Of a stretch of DNA of 64,000 bases, positions 47,301 through 55,293 are shown in pieces; positions within the stretch are counted from its first letter, which is position 1, and the number at the start of each line of letters is the position of its first letter. The position numbers were made by a program, and so were the translations under genes. The notes beneath the pieces are model-generated. The model made no database searches, was not told the DNA's origin, and worked only from the letters and a program-made list of their open reading frames with translations. The DNA is taken from assembly GCF_000224145.3 (NCBI RefSeq), contig NC_020166.2, positions 8,652,745 to 8,716,744 of the forward strand. Direction: 5' to 3'. Source of the DNA: Ciona intestinalis. Lineage: Eukaryota; Chordata; Ascidiacea; Phlebobranchia; Cionidae.

Positions 47301-50300
47301 GCCGCAATTAGGCCGGGAGCGACTATGTTTCACTTTTGTCTTGATTTTAAACATTTCTTGATTTAGGTGGATTACGTCACCAGCCATTGTGAACGCCTTC
47401 TATTCACCAAGTCGAAACCAGATCGTTTTTCCTGCAGGAATCCTTCAGCCGCCATTCTACGACGCTGGGCAGCCATCTTCAATGAACTACGGTGCTATTG
47501 GAATGGTTATTGGCCACGAAGTAAGTTTAATAAACAGAATGTGTGGAAATGTTGGGAATTTTAAAAGTAGGTTTCTTGCTTCAATTTTTGTACACACGTA
47601 GTAACTCGACAACGAGCATAGGGTGTGTGAAACAGAACACTCCTGTTACGATTGTCGTTGTCCCCCCATGCAAGGATAAACATCACCCACAAAGTAATAC
47701 ATGGTAACTCGTAAGCTGGCACGAGATGTTAAACCCGTGTTATAACGATTGTCGTTTTTCGGCCACGCAAGGATAAAGTAAGTTACATTCATTCTTTCAA
47801 GGTTGAAAATGGAGCATGAAAATGTACATCTCGTTTACCATGCTATAAAAAGTTTTTACAACAATTTTTTAACCATACTTGTTTAAGCTTTAAATTTGTG
47901 TTTAAAAACTTTTGTGTTTAAAAAAAAAGTTTTAACACCACCTTATTTAATCTTTAGATTACACACGGTTTCGACAATAGCGGAGCGCAGTTTGATGGTT
48001 ATGGTAACTTGAACAACTGGTGGAGCAATTCCTCTAAAGAAAACTTTAACGTCAGGTATATGAAACTACCTTATATATAACGGCCGTAGTTTACCTTGAA
48101 AAAATCTCACAAATTATCAATTTGTAATTTTGTAATTTGTAAAAAAACTACAAACGTGGCAATTAACTGGTAATCAGGTAGGAAGCGTATGAAACTGAAC
48201 ACTTGTGTTAGTGCCCCGCCATTATGCGGGGTTAACTAAGTTACTTCTGCTACCAGGCATAACGTCATTTCCTGCTGATACAATTTTGCCGGACGACAGA
48301 CGAAACTTCGGAATACACTACGTTTTTCATACCAGAAAAGCCATATAAACATTATTTAAATAAATATTTGTTTTAGGTCACAGTGTATGATAGACCAGTA
48401 TTCGGCGATATCTTGGGATACGGCGAAAGGATTGCACGTAAGTGGGTATGGGGTTAATATTGGTGTAAGATTCTAATGCGGAACGTCGAGTGGGTAGATA
48501 AGAAAACATAAAAAAGTTTTCGGATCCGAACTCGTTACCCTGTTAGTGTCACACGACAAAATAATTGCCACGGAAATAATAAGCTGATATTTATAGTAAA
48601 CCGTATACATCAGTTTACCAAAAAGTGCATAAACTGTAGTATAGTAAGGTGGGGTGAGATGAGATATCTTATAGCTCATGATATCCAAATATCCTGATAT
48701 TGTTTTAAACAATTAACAACGGTCTATGGGAGTCTTGAGAATATGGTTTTATAACTCTATAAATATTCTTTGTTATTCCAAATGATACTACCAAAAACGC
48801 CCTACCATTCTCCTACAATTTCTCATATATAATTTTCTTTTTTTTGCTATTTTTAGCTGAATGGAGAAAACACGCTTGGAGAGAACATAGCTGACAACGG
48901 AGGTATAAGAGAAGCTTACGAAGTAAGTTTGTTATTTAAGAAAATAATTTACTTTGGTTTTAAAAATATTTTTGACTATGGTTTGAATAAAAAAAATTAG
49001 GTTTACGAATTTTGTCCCAAGATTCCTTAAAATAAACAATATACAGTAGTGATAGTTTTTTGTTGTGATTTAAAAAATGTATTTTGTTATAGTTTGAAAA
49101 ATGTTCTTTGTTGTGATTAACAAAACTTTAAATAAAACAGGCGTACAAACGATGGCAAGTAGCAAACCCAGGCGGTGACTTACGTCTGCCAGGACTCGGA
49201 GAGTTTACACAAGATCAACTTTTCTTCTTAGGCTATGCACAGGTAATTCTACTCTTTAATATCGCACTTATAGTTAAAGCTGTACAAATACTTGTTTTAA
49301 GCGAAATAAAAGGGTTTTATAAAAAAAAATAGGTTGACAATTGGTAATACTACAATTTTTGTCCAAATTTGCCAACCAAATTGGTAAAAAAATATTTTAC
49401 AGTACAATTGCTTGTTTTAAGCAATAAAACATAATAATTTTAATAAAAAAAACAAATTTCCAACTCTTAACCCTAAATGCAAAAGTTGAGTGACACTTTT
49501 TCTTAATGGAAATCCGTGGCATTGTCACACAGACGATTTTTTCAATAGCGTTTTTGTTTCCTAAATCTTTGGTGGTACCTTTATAGATCACATTTGAGCA
49601 TCTATACGTATATACAACTTTTGATGTTTGTTGGTATGTTCTTTTAGCATTGTTTGCGCAGTAGTACGTAGCAAAATAGTACTTTTTTCCTTTTTTGCCC
49701 TATAACAGTGTATAGGCGGACACGAGATGTGTTATGCAAAACACCCACGTTATAAGATTGTTTTTGCTCCCTGTTTTTAAAAAAATAAATATTTTTTTTA
49801 AAAGTATTTTTAATTTTAGTAATTTTTATTGTACCTTACTGGCTTATTCCCCGCCTTTTTTGTTTGTTTTTTCGTTACTCCAACAGAAAAAAATTGTTTG
49901 TTTTTTTGTTACTTCAACAGAAAAAAAATTTACAAACGTATATACCACAACAGTATGTATAACGTTATATACCTCCAGGTATGGTGTGGTACTTATAAAG
50001 AGGAATACGCAGTGAGAATGCTGACAACAGATCCGCACAGTCCCGGCAAATTTAGGTAAGTTTATGGTTTAGTACCGTAGGGTAAGACGGGACACCTTTA
50101 ATACGTGATATATAACTTCCTGATCGGGTTTTACACATTCAACAATCAACGGCCAATGGGAGTCGTGAGGATACGGGTTTATAATTCTTTGAATGTTCTT
50201 TTTACTACCAAATGGGACAAGAAAACAGATTGACAAGGTCTCCCATCTTCCCCCACCGTACTATATAAATCCTCTTTTTGTAGGGTTTTAGTACCAAGTG

Positions 50301-50392
50301 AAAATTTCCCTGAGTTCGGAAAAGCGTTCAATTGTAAACAAGGTGTCGACACTATGTATCCCAACCCAGAAGATACTTGTAGAGTTTGGTAA
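38197..50392 (+). CDS. Neprilysin-like M13 zinc metallopeptidase
   Basis: Sixteen exons: 38197-38356, 39017-39106, 41415-41576, 42323-42403, 42666-42871, 44662-44823, 45203-45453, 45782-46004, 46335-46621, 47367-47520, 47958-48055, 48377-48437, 48857-48922, 49141-49242, 49979-50055, 50284-50392; 762 residues, close to neprilysin (750). It is a type II membrane ectoenzyme: short cytoplasmic tail, one hydrophobic segment (residues ~23-47), a Thr/Pro stalk, then the M13 ectodomain. Catalytic HEITH is at residues 591-595 (split by the 47520 intron), third zinc ligand and Asp in ENIAD at 654-658, substrate-binding VNAFYSP, transition-state His721 and Arg727 in DPHSPGKFR, and the C-terminal CRVW. 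All conserved cysteine positions I checked are kept. Expected role is cleavage of small peptides outside the cell. Overall closest to MME (neprilysin) rather than ECE, by the [14 protein letters not shown] block. Confidence 0.93.
38381..38575 (+). mobile_element. MITE, full length, M13 intron 1
   Basis: TATTAGGGTGGGGAAAGATG to GTCCCCCATCTCCCCCCACA; starts 24 bp after the exon 1 donor. Confidence 0.85.
38761..38931 (+). mobile_element. MITE, M13 intron 1
   Basis: TATAGTAAGGTGGGGTAAGA to GTATCCATCTTACCCCACGG. Confidence 0.8.
39130..39450 (-). mobile_element. Full-length SINE in M13 peptidase intron
   Basis: Complete reverse copy: tail ATGTATGTAACTTATTTATC, body CACTGGGTTGTAGCAATTGC and CCAAGGACACATACGCCCAC, then a tRNA-like head complement including CGCACTAACCACTGTGCCAC. 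Best example of the head in this window. Confidence 0.85.
39547..39746 (+). mobile_element. MITE, full length
   Basis: TATGGTAGGATGAGGAAAGA to CCCATCTACGCCCACAGTAC. Confidence 0.85.
40051..40156 (+). mobile_element. MITE, 3'-truncated
   Basis: TATAGCAGGGGTGGGAACGG through the ACCTCGCGACTCCTACG midpoint. Confidence 0.75.
40899..41087 (-). mobile_element. MITE, full length
   Basis: TATAGTAGCATGGGGGACGA to CATCTTCCCCCACCCTACTA. Confidence 0.9.
41325..41380. repeat. TA microsatellite
   Basis: More than 20 TA repeats interrupted by CAGA, in an M13 peptidase intron about 35 bp before the exon starting at 41415. Confidence 0.9.
41580..41978 (-). mobile_element. Long SINE with duplicated 3' module
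   Basis: Reverse copy in which the tail module (GTCGTTATA, CACGGGTGTTCTG-like, TACGAGTTACCATG) appears twice, at about 41607-41700 and 41710-41780, before one body and head (CAGGCGCGCTTCACCACTTT). Looks like a SINE inserted into or fused with another. Confidence 0.7.
42078..42274 (+). mobile_element. MITE, full length
   Basis: CAGTAGAGTGGGGGAAGATG to CCATCTTCCTCCACCCTACT. Confidence 0.9.
42410..42535 (-). mobile_element. SINE 3' half in M13 peptidase intron
   Basis: AATAAATGTAACTTACTCC through GTGGCCGGAAAACAACAGTC and CCAGCTTACGAGTTACCATG, immediately after the exon ending 42403. Confidence 0.75.
42550..42621 (-). mobile_element. MITE right-half fragment
   Basis: TTCTTTGTTTAATACGAAAT to GTCCCATTCCCCCGCCCTAC; ends 45 bp before an exon and abuts a SINE. 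Confidence 0.72.
42916..43112 (-). mobile_element. MITE, full length
   Basis: TAATGTTGGGGTAAGTTGGG to GTCCCATCTTACCTCAACCT. Confidence 0.85.
44237..44382 (-). mobile_element. MITE, internally shortened
   Basis: TATAGTAGGGTGGGTGAAAT to TATCTTCCCCCACCCTACTA. Confidence 0.82.
44898..45185 (+). mobile_element. Full-length SINE in M13 peptidase intron
   Basis: Head with GGTTCGAGGCTTGATGCTGC (B box), body CAAAACACTTAACTGCATTT, GAACACCCTTGGTATAACAA and a CATTCATTCATTC tail 17 bp before the exon starting 45203. Confidence 0.85.
45491..45681 (+). mobile_element. MITE, full length
   Basis: TAAGTAGGGTGGAGAAGATG to CTGTCTTCTCCCATCCTGTA, followed by a SINE tail. Confidence 0.82.
45690..45778 (+). mobile_element. 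SINE tail at M13 exon 8 acceptor
   Basis: GCGCGAGGTGTGTGAAACAG and a CATTCATTCATTCATTTTTT tail that runs straight into the acceptor AG at 45780-45781, so the tail forms the polypyrimidine tract. Confidence 0.7.
46054..46266 (-). mobile_element. MITE plus end fragment
   Basis: A right-end remnant (ATACCCCACCCTACTATA) at 46060 precedes a near-complete copy from GCAGCGTGGGGGAAGACG to CATCTTCCCCCACCTTACTA. Confidence 0.8.
46740..46975 (+). mobile_element. MITE with extra right end
   Basis: TATAGGTTGGTGTAAGATGG to CCATCTTACCCCACCCTACT, then a second right end (GTATCCTATCATCCCCCCAC). Confidence 0.78.
47080..47306 (-). mobile_element. SINE copy in M13 peptidase intron
   Basis: Reverse: TGACAGACAATTTAGACATC, AAACACACACACGCACACAA, CATCGACCGTCGAACTCG and a head complement ending CATGGCGCCGC. 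Confidence 0.7.
47590..47805 (+). mobile_element. Two tandem SINE 3' halves
   Basis: Two successive tail modules, each with a GTAACTCG...GCA(C)GAG block and AACGATTGTCGTTTTT or ACGATTGTCGTTGTCC, ending TTACATTCATTCTTTCAAG. Confidence 0.7.
48150..48255 (+). mobile_element. SINE tail fragment
   Basis: Diverged GGTAATCAGGTAGGAAGCGT, GAAACTGAACACTTGTG and CCCCGCCATTATGCGG. Confidence 0.5.
48641..48815 (-). mobile_element. MITE, right end eroded
   Basis: TATAGTAAGGTGGGGTGAGA, AACAATTAACAACGGTCTAT; ends 40 bp before an exon at 48857. Confidence 0.78.
49705..49770 (+). mobile_element. SINE tail fragment
   Basis: GGCGGACACGAGATGTGTTA and AAAACACCCACGTTATAA only. Confidence 0.5.
50071..50265 (-). 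mobile_element. MITE, full length, in last M13 intron
   Basis: TAGTACCGTAGGGTAAGACG to CATCTTCCCCCACCGTACTA; starts 15 bp after one exon and ends 18 bp before the next, filling the intron. Confidence 0.88.
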
Positions 50393-51103
50393 AAATAAAG
50401 AAATGTTTCATACGTTTAACCACTGTATTGCGAGTGGCCAATTGACGTCATTGGCACCTTTGTCGTATTTGAAATATATATATAGGCCTCAAGCATATTA
50501 ATTTATGCATTATAGTATAACCGCAGCATATTTTGGTCGGATTTTGAAATTTTTGACCATACATCTTCTTAGTAATTTAACATATCATTGTCTATTATAT
50601 TGACAGAACTATGTCAGTTTTTATATAGACCACGATTTTATAGTTTCATTTTGCCAATTTGTACATTGATCATTTTGTTCATGTAATAAACTGATTTCTA
50701 GACTATAACGTATTGTATTGATGTAGTATACTGTGGGGTAAGATGGGACAAGTTTTGCACATAATATCCAGACCTCATGATTTAAACAATTAACAACTGT
50801 GAGTGAAAGTCGGAGGATACGGTTTTATAGTTCTTTGAATGTTCTGCGTTTACTACCAAATGGAACGTGAAAATAGAATGATATGAAACAGTGTCCCATC
50901 TTCCCCCACCCTACTGTAATAGCATTTGCATCGTTTAAATTTTTTAAAACTCTTTAAACATTTTAAAGTACCAAGATTTTTTCTTGAACTTTGTAACTGT
51001 ATTTCAAGAAGACAAGACGCCACAAAGTCGCCCGAAAGGCGCTAAATCCAACATAACAACAAAGAGAAACATTAAGAAACCAACGACAATATGTGAGATT
51101 CAA
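50393..51103. other. Convergent M13 peptidase/AKR 3' region
   Basis: Contains the 3' UTR of the peptidase gene (AATAAA just after the stop near 50394 and another near 50686), a TGACGTCA at 50444-50451, and a full MITE at about 50725-50918. No gene seen. Confidence 0.5.
50725..50918 (-). mobile_element. MITE, full length
   Basis: TAGTATACTGTGGGGTAAGA to CATCTTCCCCCACCCTACTG. Confidence 0.88.
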
Positions 51104-53825
51104 TCACAGCTCGTCTTTGGATGGCATTTCTTTCTCTGGCATTTCTGTCTCTGGCTTTTCTTCCTTTTGCGGTTCTTCCTCTGGTAGTTCTTCGTCCTGA
51201 AACGGATCGCCCAAAAGATTGTCCAGTTTGTCCATCAATGGGAAGCTCATGCTGTCCAGCGGGAACAACCTGCTGTTTAGATTCTGCTCCAGATGATCCA
51301 CGTTTGTTGTGCAAGGCATTACGGTCACATTCATTTCCATTGCCCAGCGCAAGACCACCAAGGTTGTTGGGAGGTCGTGGTTATTTCCAATAGCGACAAT
51401 GTTCTGGTTTGTAAGAACCGGGTTAACATCGCGTCCTAGTCCTTGCTCTTTGTCAATCCATGTGAAGCCGAGGGCACTGTAAATCAACATTGTAATGGTT
51501 ATAAAATACTGTGGGGTAAGATAGGATACGGTTAGCACCTAAATTTTATATTTCATGATCGTGTTTTGAACGATTAACAACGCTCTTTTAGAGTCGCGGA
51601 GCTGGAGTTATAAATTCTTAAATAATATTTACTAAAGAATGTTTTTTTTACCGTTGGGCAAAAAAAGAGATCGAAAACATATCTTATTTTACCACACCCT
51701 ACTATATCTACATATAGGCTGTCATGTATGTATTAAAACTGACCCAAAAATGTTTTATGCATCTAAAAATATATATAGTAGGGTGGGGGAAGAGTGGATA
51801 CCGTTTTCCTGTAATTTCTCGTCCTATTTGTCAGTAAACAAAGAACATTCAAATAATTATAAAGCCGTATCCTCAGGATTACCATAGGCTGTTGTTAATT
51901 GTTTAAAACACGATAAGGATATTGAGATATTATGTGCTAAAGATGTCCCATTTCCCCCACCTCACTATACCTAATGTTAAAAAGAAACTATAGAAATGCG
52001 GAGTAGGATGGAACACTATTAGCACATAATAAAACAATTACCAACGGTCTATGGGAATCTTGAGGGCACAGTTTTAAAATGCTTTAAATGTTCTTTGTTT
52101 ACTACCAAATCGGATGAGAAAATAGAATGAAAAGATGTCCCATCTTCTCCCACCTTACTATATACAAAAGCCGTTACCTGTATCCCATAAAACGAATGTT
52201 GTTCTTTGCGCAAAGCGCCCTGATTTCTCTTTCCTGGTGAAGTGGGTCGAACCAGTTCTGCACAGCGCTTATTGGTGTCTTGGCCATTTTCACAAGGTAT
52301 TGAAGATCCTCAATGTAAATGTTGCTAACACCAATGCTCCGAACCAAACCCTTTGCTTGCATTTCTTCCATTGTTTTCCATGCAAGAAAAGGATTGTTCT
52401 TGCATTCTGGAAGGTCAGTATCATCCGGACCACACGCGGTGCTCATGTAGAAGTCATGGATTAGGAGAAGATCAATATAATCTGTTCTCAACTTCTTTAG
52501 CGACTCTTCCACCTGAAATAAAGATATTTGTATATTATGGTGGAGGAAGACAAGACACTATTTGATTATTTTTTCTTGTCCCATTTGGTACTGAACAAAA
52601 GACATTGAAAGAAATATAAAAACTGTATCCTCACGATTTCCATGATCTGTTATTATTTGCTTAAAACACGATCATAAATACTTGCATACTATGTTAAAAA
52701 GGTGTCCCGTCTTACCCTACCATACTATATATGTTTATGAAACGAAGTTTAAGTATATGTGAATACCTTTGCGATTGCGTTCTCTTTTTCCATGCTCTCA
52801 GGAGCGAGTTTTGTGACGATGAACAACTCTGAGCGTGGTACGTCGCTGTCCGCAATGGCACGACCAATCTCCTCTTCGGAAGACACTTTAAAGTTATTTA
52901 TTTTATCTTCTCCAGTGTATATTTGAGCAGTGTCTAACATTCTGTAGCCAAGCTTCAATGCGGTTTTAACGGTCTCGTATGTTTTACTAAAAAGACGAGC
53001 AGTTCCCAGTCCGATTGGTGGCATCATATACCCAGAGTTGAGCTTGACATCGGGGATTTCGCTAATGTATTTCTTATTGCCGTCTTGCCAGACCCATGTT
53101 TCATCAACGACAGACCGCAGTGACGGCCGAGCACATTTCTTTGCCATGACTGGTAATTCATCGGATTCAAGCGTCCACGAGAAGGACGCGCTCACGAATG
53201 TACCAACATTCATAACATTAAGACAGACTCCCTTTGGCGTGAACAGCATGTCACCTCTGACGAGTTCGTACAAGTGCTTCTTCCCCATCTTTCTAACTGT
53301 CGATCTCCCAGATAAAATAGCTGTTATTGTATTCGCGTTAGTGCAATCCAGGGCGGCAGAACTTTTTCTTTTCGTTTTGCTACCGGTCAATACAATGTCA
53401 CCGTGTGTTTTGAACTCTTCTTGAAGGTCACTACACGAAGAAATCATCCATGGCATTTTAAGAGATTTTGAGATAGCCGGGTCGCCGTTAAGGACATCGT
53501 ATATGAAGGAAGTACCGTGCAGGTCTACTTTCACGAAATCGCCAAACGTTGACTCAAGGGGCGCGTAGTTTGAATGGTGAACCATAGACGTGTTTAGTTT
53601 GACATCTTTAATAGCTTCTAATTTCTTTGAATTATGAAGCATCTTATACAGTGGCCAATTCTTACAAGCGTCCTTTACGATAAGCGGCCTCTTCGGGATA
53701 ATAAAGTTGGCGATAAGGTCCTCGGCACTGACTTCATAAGGAAGTATTGTTACGTCATCATTGTCTCCTTCAGCGGTCGTGCAGCACAGGGCCACAACGA
53801 CCAGGCAAATAACCACAAACTTCAT
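51104..53825 (-). CDS. ER-type cupin/JmjC-like + aldo-keto reductase fusion, KDEL-ended
   Basis: Three minus-strand exons, 53825-52767, 52512-52178, 51476-51104, give 588 residues. Residues 1-19 are a strong signal peptide (MKFVVICLVVVALCCTTAEG). Residues ~28-220 resemble a cupin_8/JmjC-like fold: KRPLIVKDACKNWPLYK at the start and RGDMLFTPKGVCLNVMNVG near the end. Residues ~255-540 are an aldo-keto reductase: MPPIGLGTARLFSKT, then tetrad Asp298 and Tyr303 (MLDTAQIYTG), Lys339 (LFIVTKLAP) and His372 (DLLLIHDF), with VRSIGVSN and the NADPH-side region. The tail is Glu/Pro-rich and acidic and ends SKDEL, the ER retrieval signal. The domain is thus predicted to act in the ER lumen, unlike typical cytosolic aldo-keto reductases. 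In the cupin part the usual His-x-Asp and distal His look replaced, so dioxygenase activity is doubtful. Substrate unknown. The first exon carries the whole cupin half and the start of the reductase, so the fusion is not an annotation join. Confidence 0.9.
51507..51706 (-). mobile_element. MITE, TACTGTGGGG-type
   Basis: AATACTGTGGGGTAAGATAG to TCTTATTTTACCACACCCTA. Confidence 0.82.
51774..51970 (+). mobile_element. MITE, full length
   Basis: TATAGTAGGGTGGGGGAAGA to GTCCCATTTCCCCCACCTCA. Confidence 0.9.
51996..52163 (-). mobile_element. MITE, slightly shortened
   Basis: GCGGAGTAGGATGGAACACT to CATCTTCTCCCACCTTACTA; ends 15 bp from the AKR exon 2 donor. Confidence 0.82.
52534..52729 (+). mobile_element. 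MITE, full length, in AKR intron 1
   Basis: TATATTATGGTGGAGGAAGA to GTCTTACCCTACCATACTAT; fills the 254-bp intron. Confidence 0.85.
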
Positions 53826-55293
53826 ATTTGAATTTTATCGCCACTAACTAAAGAAAGAGATTAATGATTACCAAATTGTATCCAGCTGGGTATGCTGAAG
53901 CAACCGCTATTTGCCAATCACGCTTTTCCGCTTCAGACACGACTTTATTGGTTATACGCTAAAATGTTGTTTTACGCCATCAGTACACGCTTTACAATTT
54001 AAAGACAAGCATGCATTGATTTTCCATCGCACAGACATATTGCTTTCCTGGCTGTGTTAGTTTCTAAACCCTCATTTAAACCTTCTTTTAATAGCCTGAA
54101 TTAGTTTAGTCTATATAAGCGTTGTTTATAAGATCACTATTACTTTATTGCAGTCACATTGAGACATCGTTTCTGCTATCCGTTTAAGCTAGTCTCGCTG
54201 ATCGTTTCTTAGCACACAAAGCGATACTACACACTGAAAATTCCCACTGGTTAATCGTGCAACGTATAATGGATCACTATATAGTAAGCTGACTGCGGCT
54301 GGAATCTAAACGCTCCTAACTGTTCAGTTTCCTGGCTCGAAAGCCGATCTTCCTATATTTCCTTCTCTGCCTTTAGAATTACTTCCTTAACAGAAGGCAC
54401 TCTGTGAAGATAATCTATGAAACATTGTTCACGAAACTGTTGTCTACGTGACTAACTACGATACCACATTATTACTATCGGCTTTTCCAAAGGTCTATAC
54501 AATATCTAGTATGTAGCAGTGCAAATATTTTTGCTGTTTTGTAGTTTATAGGTTATTTAATGGAACTCTTAAGATTTCTTAAGTCCTGGTTAATTATTAA
54601 ACGCAATATAATCTTATCTATTGCGGTATCCTATTTAAAACTAAACAGAATATCAAATACATGCTGTACTAACCGATATCCAGTTCCAAGGTTTTTCCTA
54701 CACATGCGTATTACGTATAAATTCAAAATATTTCTTGTAAGAAGGTCTGCTTGTAATTAAGACAAAATCATCCCGCGAGATGTCGCCAGCGGGTTATTTG
54801 TTTTGATACTGACCAGACGAGCCGTGTTGTTTGGAGGTCTCATTCACTAGCGCATTCAACGTTCGTGTACGATGAGAAGTGCCGTGCTCGCTCAGCTGTT
54901 AAATCGTGTTTTGACGCTCTGTATAAGGTTTTAATACGTTTCGCCGGTCTCTAGTTTAAGCAACGTTGTTAAGACATAATGCGAAAAACCTACACTGTAT
55001 ATTACGTAGGTAGTAACTAAACACAATGGATAAATGTGTAGTTATATAAACATTTAGTCAATGTACTGTACGCATACTGTCATGTGTGTCGGTGGTCAGT
55101 TTTTCAGAAAAATTGAACTCTTGATTTTATCGCCGCTACAAGTTATTTCTTAGTAGTAAGTTTAATATTGACCGTTTACGGAAGTTTCTCAGGAGTATGT
55201 CTGTGGTTTAAGAGTGACGCGTTTAGCAGTCTATATATAAACTCAGTATAAGTTACCACAGGTCTGTGACGCATTACTGTGTAAAATTACGTC
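53826..55293. promoter_or_regulatory. Repeat-free divergent intergenic region
   Basis: 1.47 kb between the start codons of the AKR fusion (-) and prominin (+). Unlike the rest of the window it has no MITE or SINE copy. It presumably holds both promoters; no specific site could be assigned. Confidence 0.45.
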
